Shown here: positions 1 through 8,991 of the stretch, one piece after another
Position numbering within the stretch: position 1 is the stretch's first letter
Layout of the letters: every line of letters begins with the position of its first letter
Assembly: GCF_000371925.1 (NCBI RefSeq)
Contig: NZ_AQVE01000012.1
Span: 1 to 64,000, forward strand
Length of the DNA stretch: 64,000 nt
Source: Thiolinea disciformis DSM 14473
Lineage (GTDB): Bacteria > Pseudomonadota > Gammaproteobacteria > Thiotrichales > Thiotrichaceae
Direction of reading: 5' to 3'
Program-made: the position numbers and the translations under genes
Notes under the pieces: generated by a model
What the model was told of the DNA's origin: nothing
Databases searched by the model: none
What the model saw: the letters and a program-made list of their open reading frames with translations, nothing else

Positions 1-273
1 ACCTTGAAGCAACTCTTGGAACGGTTGACACCTTTCAAACTGGCATTGTATTGCACGGATGATTGGGGCGCTTATGAGCGTTTATTGCCTGAAGATAAGC
101 ATTTAATCACTAAGCGCTACACACAAAGCATTGAACGGCAAAACCTGAATTTGAGGATTTGGATTAAACGTCTAGCACGCAAGACGATCTGTTTTTCTAA
201 GTCTATCGAGATTCATGACAAAGTCATTGGAACCTGTATCGAAAGACGCTTCTTCAACTCCTTTAAATCATGA
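1..273 (+). CDS. IS1-family transposase (InsB), C-terminal part
   Basis: The frame is open from the first base of the window, so the 5' part lies outside it. The visible ~90 residues match the end of the IS1 InsB DDE transposase: TDDWGAYE (a catalytic Asp region), then KRYTQSIERQNLNLR carrying the catalytic Glu, then FSKSIEIHDKVIG. The product would cut and join IS ends. The stop is followed within 20 bases by the ribosome binding site of the next gene, and I could not recognise an IS1 terminal inverted repeat after it. It may therefore be a remnant rather than an active copy. Family assignment is firm; activity is unknown. Confidence 0.85.
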   Translation, partial: TLKQLLERLTPFKLALYCTDDWGAYERLLPEDKHLITKRYTQSIERQNLNLRIWIKRLARKTICFSKSIEIHDKVIGTCIERRFFNSFKS

Positions 274-289
274 CCCAAAAAGGATACCT

Positions 290-2281
290 ATGAAACATCT
301 ATGGAGCAGGGTTCTTTTAATAACCCTCATTAGTATTGCTACGCCTACTTTAAAAGCTGAGGATTTTGGAAAAGGTGGATTCCTCCAACCCATCACTGTT
401 GAGCAAGCCGAGGCAGAAATTAAAAAAGCGTTGAAAGAGCAAATTGAAATCCGCGCTTATGTCCCTGACAGCACCGTGACTACGGCCACGATGGAAAGCT
501 CTAACGCGCAAGGCGCACCTAGACCCGTCGCGCGCCCTGTGCTTAAGGCGAGAGGCGCTTCTAAAACCAATGTGCAGGTTGAAGGTGTGGATGAGGCGGA
601 TAAAGTTAAAAACGATGGACGTTATCTTTATTCATTGAATAGCGATACGGGAACGCCGTCCCTACGCATTCATGACACCTTATTTAATAACAAAGAATTT
701 AATAACAAAGACTTAAAGCAAATTGCACAATTAAATTTAGATCAACGACTGGATTATCAAGGCATGTATTTAGTGCCTGCGCTTAAGCAAATCGTGATTA
801 TTGCGAACGGTTGGGAAAATTATTTTGGCAATAACAACTACTCACCCTCCACCCATGTTCTCAGGGTTAATATTACCCAGCCAACCAAACCAGTTATTGC
901 TCAACATCTCATATTACAGGGTAATACCCAGACCACCCGACGCATTAATAATCGTTTATATCTAGTGCTAAATACCTATTTTAATGATTTGCCCTCTACT
1001 TATGCAGCAATCCCTAGCAAAACACCATTGACCGAACAGCAAAAACAAGTTGAGAAAAATAAAGTTATGCAAAAGATTGATCAATGGTCATTACAGCGAG
1101 TATTGCCACAGTACAAACTCAAAGGCGCAACCACTAGCAGTTCATATGTGAAGCAGCTTTATAAAGCAAATAGCGCTACTAATACACCTCAGCCACCAGT
1201 ACATTGGTATAGCCTAAGCAGTTTAATCACGCTTAATTTAGCGCTAGATCAGCCTAATTTGGATAGTCAAACCTATTTTGGTTCAGCAAATAATTTCTAT
1301 TTTTCCAATAAAGCGGCCTATTTAGCGGAAGATTATTTAGGTAGCGCTGTTGTATCTGAATCGCTTTATCCTAATTACATCAGCACTACCTTGATTCATA
1401 AGTTTGGCTTCCAAGGAAATAATACTAACTACCGAGGCACAGGGATGGTGAATGGAACATTAGGTTGGAATGAATTAAGTTCTTTTCAAATGGACGAAGA
1501 TATAACAGGCAATCTGCGCGTCGTGACTTATAACAGTGCCAACCAAGCTAAGCACGCTAGTGTTGATCCAGTGTTGGCCTCACCGGTGATTGTGACCGCC
1601 TTAAAAGAAAATCCTAGCACTAAACAGTTAATCACTTTGTCACGTCTACCCAATAAACAACAACCCAAAGCCTTAGGCAAGGTAGGGGAACGCCTTTATG
1701 GCGCACGCTTGATTAATAACTACGCTTATTTTGTCACCTTCCGCAATACCGACCCTTTATATGTAGTGGATATGACTGATCCGAGCCGCTTAGCGTTACG
1801 GGGCGAATTGACGATTCCGGGCTTTTCCGATTATCTCCATCCGATTACAGATACTTTATTATTGGGAGTTGGCAAGGACGCGGATGCCCAAGCAGGCGGT
1901 CAAGTCAAAGGCTTTAAACTCTCGCTATTTGATGTCAGCAATCCGCGTCAACCCAAAGAAGTGACTAATCTTATTTTAGGGGAATCTGGCTCGAATAGCC
2001 CCGCCAATTACAACCATCATGCACTGACTTCCTTGCCATTGGATAATCGCCTAACACGCGTCGCCTTACCGATCACGGTCGTAGAAAAAGGACAAGGCAT
2101 AACAGGCTTGCATAAGTTTGAAGTGGATGCAGCACGCAAACAATTAAAGCAAGTGGGTGCTTTTATACCCGCAGGTGAATTCCATTGGGGCGGCTGGAAT
2201 GATCGCAGTATGATGATTGGTGAGCGCTTATACTATTACCACGAAGGGCAATTTGCGGAGACGCGTTGGCACACCAACTAA
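290..2281 (+). CDS. Secreted beta-propeller domain protein
   Basis: A 663-residue protein from the ATG at 290, chosen because it has an upstream AAAAGGA and opens with a signal peptide (MKHLWSRVLLITLISIATP, cleavage near TLKA-ED). An in-frame start at 215 lies inside the transposase gene and is rejected. About 80 residues into the mature protein is the block NVQVEGVDEADKVKNDG, typical of the beta-propeller family PF09826. Later repeats such as YFVTFRNTDPLYVVDMTD suit propeller blades. The family is exported and of unknown function; it is often found outside the cytoplasm of archaea and bacteria. The gene stands alone, with a hairpin after its stop. Confidence 0.8.
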   Translation: MKHLWSRVLLITLISIATPTLKAEDFGKGGFLQPITVEQAEAEIKKALKEQIEIRAYVPDSTVTTATMESSNAQGAPRPVARPVLKARGASKTNVQVEGVDEADKVKNDGRYLYSLNSDTGTPSLRIHDTLFNNKEFNNKDLKQIAQLNLDQRLDYQGMYLVPALKQIVIIANGWENYFGNNNYSPSTHVLRVNITQPTKPVIAQHLILQGNTQTTRRINNRLYLVLNTYFNDLPSTYAAIPSKTPLTEQQKQVEKNKVMQKIDQWSLQRVLPQYKLKGATTSSSYVKQLYKANSATNTPQPPVHWYSLSSLITLNLALDQPNLDSQTYFGSANNFYFSNKAAYLAEDYLGSAVVSESLYPNYISTTLIHKFGFQGNNTNYRGTGMVNGTLGWNELSSFQMDEDITGNLRVVTYNSANQAKHASVDPVLASPVIVTALKENPSTKQLITLSRLPNKQQPKALGKVGERLYGARLINNYAYFVTFRNTDPLYVVDMTDPSRLALRGELTIPGFSDYLHPITDTLLLGVGKDADAQAGGQVKGFKLSLFDVSNPRQPKEVTNLILGESGSNSPANYNHHALTSLPLDNRLTRVALPITVVEKGQGITGLHKFEVDAARKQLKQVGAFIPAGEFHWGGWNDRSMMIGERLYYYHEGQFAETRWHTN

Positions 2282-2293
2282 CTCCATGTCAAC

Positions 2294-2330
2294 ACTACCG
2301 AGAACTGCTAGTTCGGTAGTTCTCTCCTTA
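2294..2330. terminator. Hairpin between convergent genes
   Basis: ACTACCGA at 2294-2301 pairs with TCGGTAGT at 2313-2320 around an 11-base loop, followed by a TC-rich stretch. It lies between the stop of the beta-propeller gene and the stop of the convergent radical SAM gene, so it may serve as a terminator for the plus-strand gene. The T-run is poor. Confidence 0.45.
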
Positions 2331-3797
2331 CATCAAACCATCAAACTGCCGCGCCTCATCCCGCAAAGGCTTGCTATTAATGGTATGAATCAAATCTAAA
2401 ATCTCGCGCTTAACGCGGCGATAATGAGATGAACTAGCCGCTGGGTAATGATAGTGGGCGCGTGCATATTGGTAATCCCATTGTACCACGGATAATCCTT
2501 TGAAACGCGCAGGGCGATGCTCATAAAGCCTAGCGAAACGTGTGCCCGGAATAGCCTTGAAACGTGCGGGACGAATCCGATCTAATTCATTCAAATGCTC
2601 CAACAAAAATGATTTTGTTGCTTGCAAATCTGCTTCCGTTTCCCCTGGATAACCGAGCATCATTGAACAGCGCACACTCAACCCTGCTTGAAAGGCATCG
2701 CGTACAAATTGGCTATTACGCTCACGTTCTGTGCCTTTGCCCATGCGTTTAATCAGGCGTTGGCTACCACTTTCTAAACCAAAACTGATGCGTGTTAAAC
2801 CGGCTGTCTTAGCATGTTTTAGACTTATTAAATCCAAACCATTTTCACCTTGACCATCCACATGCACCGTCGCAATCCAACGCCCTTCCGGCACACACCT
2901 TTGAAAGTTTTCAATCAAGGCATACCAAAGCGCTAAGTTCGAATTAAGCTTTAAATCCAGAAAAATAAAATCACGACTTTGATAACGTTCCGATTGGACT
3001 TTTAACTCCTCCAGAACCTTTTCTACTGGACGCGAACGGAAGCTGCGCCCATTGGAAGTAGTGACATCGCTGCAAAAGGTACAAACATTCCACGCACAAC
3101 CACGACCTGTCATAATTGGAATAATCCGATGCGGATAAGCATCCCATGGAAAATCGGAGAAGTCAGGCAAGGGAAGTTGTGATAAATCACTTAAAGGCTC
3201 AGCTACCTTGGTTTGCCAATGCGCGGTATAAACGCCTTCAAACCGCTTCAAATCTTGTTTGGCGATTAATGTATTAGCCAAATCCACAATCACCGCATCC
3301 GCTTCGCCCGCAAAAATTGCACTAATGCCCGTCAGATTAACCCATGCTTGCAAGGTTTCTGGCTGGCTAAAGGCAGGTCCACCTAATAACACTGGAATAC
3401 CTTGCCCAGCCGCTAACTCACCTAACGCTTTCACCGCCGGATAATGATTCAGATAAGCCGATAACAAAATCAGATTAGGTTTATGTTGGCTTAAATACTC
3501 GCTTACTGCAGTTAAAGTCGGCTGATGTGGTCGAGTTTGCCAAGTTTGATAAAGTTTACGCAAAGGTTCATGTAACAGTTGCATAACCGGATGGGTAGAA
3601 AAATTAATATGTCGTTTGAAATGTTCGACCTTAGTTTCCGGTATTTCATGCGTCGCGGCGGGTGCGCCTATTAACAGCGGGGATAAAACATCAACGTGAA
3701 ATCCGGCTGTCCGCAAGGGAGCAACCAGATAAGCAATGGCTAAGGTGGGATAACGTGCAAAATTGTTCAGATCAACAATCAGCACATTCCCCATCAT
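2328..3797 (-). CDS. B12-binding-type radical SAM protein
   Basis: A 489-residue protein. The N-terminal ~180 residues resemble the Rossmann-like cobalamin-binding module of this superfamily (LLSAYLNHYPAVKALGEL, VLLGGPAFSQPE, IFAGEADAVI), but I see no DxHxxG base-off cobalamin motif. The radical SAM core follows: the cluster cysteines are C234, C239 and C242, a CX4CX2C spacing instead of CX3CX2C. Then come ISFGLESGSQRLIKRMGKG and RCSMMLGYPGETEADL, typical of this class (SAM and substrate handling). The start codon abuts the stop of glgC, so the two are cotranscribed. The reaction is unknown; candidates are a methyltransferase or a methylthiotransferase-like enzyme. Confidence 0.75.
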   Translation of the reverse strand: MMGNVLIVDLNNFARYPTLAIAYLVAPLRTAGFHVDVLSPLLIGAPAATHEIPETKVEHFKRHINFSTHPVMQLLHEPLRKLYQTWQTRPHQPTLTAVSEYLSQHKPNLILLSAYLNHYPAVKALGELAAGQGIPVLLGGPAFSQPETLQAWVNLTGISAIFAGEADAVIVDLANTLIAKQDLKRFEGVYTAHWQTKVAEPLSDLSQLPLPDFSDFPWDAYPHRIIPIMTGRGCAWNVCTFCSDVTTSNGRSFRSRPVEKVLEELKVQSERYQSRDFIFLDLKLNSNLALWYALIENFQRCVPEGRWIATVHVDGQGENGLDLISLKHAKTAGLTRISFGLESGSQRLIKRMGKGTERERNSQFVRDAFQAGLSVRCSMMLGYPGETEADLQATKSFLLEHLNELDRIRPARFKAIPGTRFARLYEHRPARFKGLSVVQWDYQYARAHYHYPAASSSHYRRVKREILDLIHTINSKPLRDEARQFDGLM

Positions 3798-5063
3798 TTA
3801 GCCAACACTGGCCGAAGCGCTTTGACCGAGCATAGCGGGCGTTACTAAGGTAATACCCTTGTCGGTAACACGGAAACGTTTGGCATCCTCCACAGGATCT
3901 TCGCCGATCACTGTGCCTGGTGGCAAATGACAACCCCGATCAATCACCGCCCGTTTAATACGACAATGCCGCCCCACTTCGACTTCAGGCAAGAGCACAG
4001 AATCCTCTACTAAGCTATAAGAATGGAGTTTGACGTTCGAGAACAGCAGTGAATTAATTGCCGTCGCGCCCGAAATGACACAACCTGCCGAGACAATGGA
4101 ATCCAATGCTTTACCTTCGCGATCTGCATCACGGAATACAAACTTTGCTGACGGTAATTGACGATGATGGGTCAAAATCGGCCAGTTATTGTCATACAAA
4201 TTCAGTTCAGGTTGCACGGATACCAGCTCCATATTAGCTTCCCAGAACGCATCGATCGTACCTACATCACGCCAATAAGGTTGTTTACCACTCTTATCGC
4301 GGAAGGGGAAGGCATACAAGTTATGGCTATTTAATAGCTTAGGAATAATATCTTTACCAAAATCATGACTAGAATTTGGATCAGCGGCATCTTTTTGCAG
4401 TTGATCGAATAAAAACTCAGTATTGAAAACATAATTGCCCATCGACGCTAAAGTGCGTGTGGTCGAGCCGGGCATCGGTTTGGGTTCTTTCGGCTTTTCA
4501 TCAAAGCTCTTAATTCGATAATTCTCGTCAATATTAATAACCCCAAAGCCTTTAGCATCTTCCAAGGAAACTTCCACGCAGGAAACTGTCATATCCGCAC
4601 CTTTGGCAACATGTGCGGCAAGCATTTCACCATAGTCCATCTTATAAATATGATCGCCGGATAAAACCAAGACGTATTTGGGGCGCAACGTTTCGACGAT
4701 GTCTAAATTCTGGAAAATGGCGTCTGCTGTACCTTCATACCAATTTTCAGAGGTACGCTGAGAGGCTGGCAACACCTCAACAAACTCGCCCAATTCACTA
4801 CGGAATGACCCCCAACCATGCATTAAATGCCGAATTAAGGAGTGCGCCTTATATTGGGTCAGAACCCCAATACGTCGAATCCCTGAGTTCACGCAGTTAG
4901 ATAAAGGGAAATCAATAATGCGGAACTTCCCGCCAAAATAAACTGCTGGTTTTGCGCGGCGATCGGTTAATTCATACAAACGCGAACCCCGTCCCCCTGC
5001 TAATACGAGGGCTAAAGTATCGCGAGTCAGGCGACTCACATAACGCGAACTGTCTGTGCTCAT
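3798..5063 (-). CDS. glgC: Glucose-1-phosphate adenylyltransferase
   Basis: A 421-residue enzyme that makes ADP-glucose from ATP and glucose-1-phosphate, the committed step of bacterial glycogen synthesis. The N-terminal nucleotidyltransferase domain shows [20 protein letters not shown] and the [13 protein letters not shown] segment. The glucose-1-phosphate region includes [13 protein letters not shown], and a C-terminal left-handed beta helix ends in [17 protein letters not shown]. The start is placed at the ATG at 5063, which has AGGAGAG 8-9 bases upstream; an upstream in-frame extension of 33 residues does not match the family. No other glg genes lie nearby. The following radical SAM gene begins right at the stop codon. 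Confidence 0.95.
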   Translation of the reverse strand: MSTDSSRYVSRLTRDTLALVLAGGRGSRLYELTDRRAKPAVYFGGKFRIIDFPLSNCVNSGIRRIGVLTQYKAHSLIRHLMHGWGSFRSELGEFVEVLPASQRTSENWYEGTADAIFQNLDIVETLRPKYVLVLSGDHIYKMDYGEMLAAHVAKGADMTVSCVEVSLEDAKGFGVINIDENYRIKSFDEKPKEPKPMPGSTTRTLASMGNYVFNTEFLFDQLQKDAADPNSSHDFGKDIIPKLLNSHNLYAFPFRDKSGKQPYWRDVGTIDAFWEANMELVSVQPELNLYDNNWPILTHHRQLPSAKFVFRDADREGKALDSIVSAGCVISGATAINSLLFSNVKLHSYSLVEDSVLLPEVEVGRHCRIKRAVIDRGCHLPPGTVIGEDPVEDAKRFRVTDKGITLVTPAMLGQSASASVG

Positions 5064-5283
5064 ACGTTTTTCTCTCCTATGGTTTCTTTCCATTGTAGCC
5101 CGTTCATCCCTTATTAAAAGCGTTTTGAGAGAGAAAAATGCGTTATTTTCGACATAAATCATCGCAAGCGCTTATGACACAAAAACCTATCCATTTTTAG
5201 CGATTTTGTTATAAGAGTATGGCTTAATAGCCTATTTTCCTGCTCAAATGCCTGAGCTGCTTTTTAGCTTCTGGAGCTTAGCC

Positions 5284-5790
5284 ATGAAATACTGCCCACA
5301 ATGCCAACATCCCTTGGAACAACGTTATATCGGCGAACTAGAGCGCACGGCTTGCTCATCACCAAGCTGTAATTTTGTTCACTGGGATAATCCAACACCG
5401 GTAGTGGCGGCTATAGTGCAACAGGGCGATAACTTCATTTTAGGACGTAATGCCCTGTGGCCTGCTGGGTTATTTTCTATGATCACGGGCTTTTTGGAAA
5501 AAAATGAAGCCCCCGAACAAGCGATCCGGCGCGAAACTTTGGAAGAAATCGGTTTAACGGTAGAAGAAGTCCATTTTCTAGGGCATCACATCCTACCGCA
5601 ACGCAATCAATTGATTATTGCTTACTTAGTAAAGACAAGCGGCGAAGTTAGATTGAGTGATGAAATTGTGGAGGTGAAATACTTATCGCGAGACGCGTTA
5701 AGCGCTTATGATTTTGGACGCTTTAAATTAGTAGCACAGATTGCACGACAGGCTTTGGCTCTATCCTCATCTGCCTCCACTTTGTCCTAA
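5284..5790 (+). CDS. NUDIX hydrolase with zinc ribbon
   Basis: A 168-residue protein. The start is the ATG at 5284, with GGAG 7 bases upstream. Residues 1-30 form a zinc ribbon (YCPQC and CSSPSC) like that of NADH pyrophosphatase (NudC). This is followed by a complete NUDIX box GX5EX7REX2EEXG (GFLEKNE...RETLEEIGL). It therefore hydrolyses a nucleoside diphosphate linked to another group. NudC itself is larger, with an extra N-terminal domain; here only the ribbon and catalytic domain exist, so substrate identity is open. It is divergent from glgC and could touch ADP-glucose, but that is a guess from position only. Confidence 0.85.
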   Translation: MKYCPQCQHPLEQRYIGELERTACSSPSCNFVHWDNPTPVVAAIVQQGDNFILGRNALWPAGLFSMITGFLEKNEAPEQAIRRETLEEIGLTVEEVHFLGHHILPQRNQLIIAYLVKTSGEVRLSDEIVEVKYLSRDALSAYDFGRFKLVAQIARQALALSSSASTLS

Positions 5791-5916
5791 ACTGTTACAG
5801 CTTAGGGTATTAGCAGGAAAGGCAGAATAGCATTGATTAAGTAGTAACCTGATTGGCAAAGTAAGTACTGGTTAATCGCTTCCCTATCATTTATCCAAGA
5901 CAACAGGTTTTAGCTT

Positions 5917-7533
5917 ATGCGACATATGGGTAGCTTCGATTACATTATTGCGGGTGCTGGCGCAGCAGGTTGCGTACTTGCCAATCGTCTATCTGTAAAT
6001 CCCAATATCAAGGTATTGCTACTTGAAGCAGGAAATGACGAGCGCTGGATCTGGACTAAAATCCCCGTCGGCTATTTGTATTGCATTAATAATCCACGCA
6101 CTGATTGGTGTTATAAAACGCAGCCTGAAGCGGGTTTAAACGGGCGTTCGATTATTTATGCACGCGGCAAAGGATTAGGAGGCAGTACTCTAATTAATGC
6201 CATGCTGTATTTACGTGGACAAGCGCGTGATTATAACGAATGGGCAGAGCTGACAGGGGATTCAAATTGGAACTGGCAGCATGTACTACCCACTTTTAAA
6301 GCAGTCGAGGATTATTGGCGCGGTTCAAACGAGTTTCACGGAGAGGGTGGCGAATGGCGCGTTGAGAAACAGCGTTTGTCGTGGGATATTCTTGATCGTT
6401 TCGCTGAAGCTGCGATTCAAGCAGGCATTCCCGCTAACGCTGATTTTAATCGTGGCGATAATTTAGGAGTGAGCCAATTCGAAGTCAATCAGAAACGTGG
6501 CACCCGTTGGAGTTCGGTGCGAGGTTTTCTGAACCCCATCCGTAATCGTCAAAATCTACACATTATCACTGGTGCCCTAACCGATAAATTAATTATCGAA
6601 GGGCGCAAAGTCACTGGTATTCAATTTCAACGCAACGGCGAAACCTGCCAAGCGCAAAGCCACATGGAAACGATTTTAGCGGCGGGTTCTATTGGCTCAC
6701 CCGCCATCTTACAACGCTCAGGTATTGGTGATGCTAAGTGGTTACAAGAAAAAGGTATTCCGGTGGTTTTGGACAAGCCTGCGGTGGGTGCAAACCTGCA
6801 GGATCATTTACAACTACGCAGCATCTTCAAAGTACACGGCATCAAAACCCTGAATCAAAGCGCCAATAGTTTATGGGGCAAAGCGCTGATGGGATTGGAA
6901 TATGTCCTATTTCGCACCGGTCCGCTTACGATGGCTCCTAGTCAATTAGGCTTATTCGCTTATTCGGATGAAACAGTGGAAACCCCAGACTTGGAGTACC
7001 ACGTGCAGCCCTTGTCGCTAGATAAATTTGGTGACCCTTTGCATGATTTTTCTGCGTTTACCGCTAGTGTGTGCGATTTACGTCCACAATCACGCGGTTG
7101 GGTAAAAATTGCTGATGCCGATCCAAACGTTTCCCCCTTGATTGCGCCGTGTTATTTAAGCCATGAAGCTGATCAGCTAAAAGCAACCAAAGCGATTCGC
7201 TTAACACGAAAAATTGCATCGCAAGCTGCGCTTACTCCCTATCAACCAACAGAGTATTTGCCGGGCTTGCATTATCAAACCGATGCAGAATTGGTTACCG
7301 CAGCGGGCAATATTGGTACAACTATTTTCCATCCCGTCGGCACTTGCAAGATGGGCAAAGCCGAGGACAAAGATGCGGTAGTGGATAGCCGCCTACGCCT
7401 TATTGATATGGAAGGGATACGCATAGTCGACGCTTCGATTATGCCAACGATCACTTCCGGCAATACCAGCTCGCCCACGATTATGATTGCCACACGCGGA
7501 GCAGAAATGATATTACAAGATCGACGCGCTTAA
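5917..7533 (+). CDS. GMC-family FAD oxidoreductase
   Basis: A 538-residue flavoprotein of the glucose-methanol-choline family. It has the FAD dinucleotide fold at the N-terminus (DYIIAGAGAAGCVLANRLS), GMC signature 1 (GKGLGGSTLINAMLYLRG) and signature 2 (GSIGSPAILQRSGIG). Near the C-terminus are the conserved His in FHPVGTCKMG and the Asn in TSGNTSSPT. Length and domains fit choline/alcohol dehydrogenases. The substrate is an unknown alcohol. It lacks a betaine-aldehyde dehydrogenase neighbour, so a BetA role is not supported. A second in-frame ATG at 5926 is also possible; neither has a strong ribosome binding site. Confidence 0.85.
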   Translation: MRHMGSFDYIIAGAGAAGCVLANRLSVNPNIKVLLLEAGNDERWIWTKIPVGYLYCINNPRTDWCYKTQPEAGLNGRSIIYARGKGLGGSTLINAMLYLRGQARDYNEWAELTGDSNWNWQHVLPTFKAVEDYWRGSNEFHGEGGEWRVEKQRLSWDILDRFAEAAIQAGIPANADFNRGDNLGVSQFEVNQKRGTRWSSVRGFLNPIRNRQNLHIITGALTDKLIIEGRKVTGIQFQRNGETCQAQSHMETILAAGSIGSPAILQRSGIGDAKWLQEKGIPVVLDKPAVGANLQDHLQLRSIFKVHGIKTLNQSANSLWGKALMGLEYVLFRTGPLTMAPSQLGLFAYSDETVETPDLEYHVQPLSLDKFGDPLHDFSAFTASVCDLRPQSRGWVKIADADPNVSPLIAPCYLSHEADQLKATKAIRLTRKIASQAALTPYQPTEYLPGLHYQTDAELVTAAGNIGTTIFHPVGTCKMGKAEDKDAVVDSRLRLIDMEGIRIVDASIMPTITSGNTSSPTIMIATRGAEMILQDRRA

Positions 7534-7552
7534 GCGGTGGCTACTGAACCCG

Positions 7553-7789
7553 CTAAAATTTTTCTCTCAGCTCATTGAGATTATAAAATGAGCCATCTAA
7601 ATATTTAGCGATAGAGATACTGATCTCACACGAATCCTTAATGCGGGTATTGGGGTCTGTCGCGAAATTCATGGTTTTAATCTTCACCATGTATTTATCA
7701 CCCATCGCCGCAGAAATCCCTGCGGATAAGGAATCTTCCAATTCTTTAATCGACTTATTTTTTAATGATAGTTGATCAAGCGGCTTCAT
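7553..7789 (-). CDS. Small hypothetical protein
   Basis: A 78-residue soluble, charged protein I do not recognise. A convincing GAGAGGGA ribosome binding site precedes the ATG, supporting expression. The N-terminal half predicts an amphipathic helix (SIKELEDSLSAGISAAMG), followed by strand-like segments (YMVKIKTMNF, CEISISIAKYLDGSFY). It is convergent with the GMC oxidoreductase gene and separated by 19 bases. No function is assigned. Confidence 0.55.
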   Translation of the reverse strand: MKPLDQLSLKNKSIKELEDSLSAGISAAMGDKYMVKIKTMNFATDPNTRIKDSCEISISIAKYLDGSFYNLNELREKF

Positions 7790-7894
7790 AAATCCCTCTC
7801 ATTAAAAATTTTATTATGGCTAGAGTTTAGGGCATAGCGATTTAACGACTGAATAATGGCCACTTTTGTTAGAAAGCAGCCATAAAAAACCAAT

Positions 7895-8311
7895 TTAAAC
7901 TATTAAACGCTCATTACGCGCCAAAATCCACGCACGCGGATGAGCGGTGAAGCCAATATGCCCGTAATAATCTTGTGCAGCCGGTGCCGCTAACAAGATC
8001 AAACTGCATTTCTCACCCAATTGTGCTTGCGTTAAAATCTGCAATTGAACGCCAATACCGCGCCTTTGATAATCGCGATCCACTGCTAAATCGGATAAAT
8101 AACACGCATAACTAAAATCTGTCAGCGAACGCGCTACACCCACTAACTTATCACCGTCCCACGCACTAATCATTAAGGGGCTATTGGCAACCATCCCCTC
8201 CATGCAAGCACGATCATCGACAGGGCGACGCTCTGCCAAGCTAGAGCGCTTTAAAACATCAATAAATTGATCGACAGAAATGGGTTTGTTTATTTGATAT
8301 TCAATTGGCAT
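7895..8311 (-). CDS. GNAT-family N-acetyltransferase
   Basis: A 138-residue single-domain GNAT protein. Motif A is visible as LSDLAVDRDYQRRGIGVQL, which contains the acetyl-CoA pyrophosphate-binding RRGIG. This is followed by a typical LLAAPAAQDYYGHIGF C-terminal motif. It transfers an acetyl group to an unknown amine. The short length and fold match small-molecule acetyltransferases. The next gene on the same strand ends 22 bases upstream. Confidence 0.8.
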   Translation of the reverse strand: MPIEYQINKPISVDQFIDVLKRSSLAERRPVDDRACMEGMVANSPLMISAWDGDKLVGVARSLTDFSYACYLSDLAVDRDYQRRGIGVQLQILTQAQLGEKCSLILLAAPAAQDYYGHIGFTAHPRAWILARNERLIV

Positions 8312-8333
8312 AGCGCCTCACTGAGTTAAGCGG

Positions 8334-8915
8334 TTATTTGAATGCAGAGAGCTTTTTTAAATCCATCGATTTAGCATAAGCCATAATGTCATCGGCTACG
8401 GCTTTCGAACCTTCAATAGTCACCAGAAAGCGATTATCGACGGGCATGGTAATATTATCAGGCTTCACAATCGCTTGTTGCCCATTAATCATCTGCATCT
8501 TACCCCCATCAGCCATAGCGCCCCCAAAGGCTGGATTCAGCATCATGCCCATAAAACCTTGCAACATCGGCGAATCGGTTACGATAGTGATACTAATGTT
8601 GTTATCCTTTTTAGTATACCGCCGACTTACCGTTAAGCCGCCTCCAAACATAGCAGCGCCTACACTCGCCGATTCAGCTTTTTCGGCCTCCCAACCACTT
8701 AAGGGTTCGGGTAGCAAGGTTGCAAGCTTTTCGCCACGTTGTTGGCGCAACAATTGTGATGCCATTTCTAGTCGTGCCAACGCTTCTTGCGGCTTACCCT
8801 CTTTATAAAGCGCAGTCGCTTTTTCCAAAGCATCCAAGGTATCGTCTGCGTATGCTGTGGTGATCATACTCAACGAGCCAATCAACACCCATAAGGTGGA
8901 CTTTTTAAGCAACAT
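8334..8915 (-). CDS. Secreted protein of unknown function
   Basis: A 193-residue protein starting at the ATG at 8915, which has GAGGGA upstream and opens with a signal peptide (LLKKSTLWVLIGSLSMITTAYA-DD). A longer in-frame reading to 9092 overlaps the next gene and has no family support. After the signal comes a helical, TPR-like stretch (LEKATALYKEGKPQEALARL). The C-terminal domain holds GWEAEKAESASVGAAMFGGG and a Met/Gly-rich patch. It is presumably periplasmic. I do not recognise a defined function. Confidence 0.6.
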   Translation of the reverse strand: MLLKKSTLWVLIGSLSMITTAYADDTLDALEKATALYKEGKPQEALARLEMASQLLRQQRGEKLATLLPEPLSGWEAEKAESASVGAAMFGGGLTVSRRYTKKDNNISITIVTDSPMLQGFMGMMLNPAFGGAMADGGKMQMINGQQAIVKPDNITMPVDNRFLVTIEGSKAVADDIMAYAKSMDLKKLSAFK

Positions 8916-8991
8916 AATCAATCCCTCGCTTTTATGATAGTGCCTCGCTCTTTGAGCATAGCACAAACCTAAAAAGCCAAAAGCGACTGCG

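Noticed and set aside
215-289. N-terminal extension of the beta-propeller gene
   Set aside because: It lies inside the transposase reading region, and the ATG at 290 has a ribosome binding site plus a signal peptide.
5064-5162. 33-residue extension of GlgC
   Set aside because: Not family-like; the ATG at 5063 has a clear ribosome binding site and a normal GlgC start.
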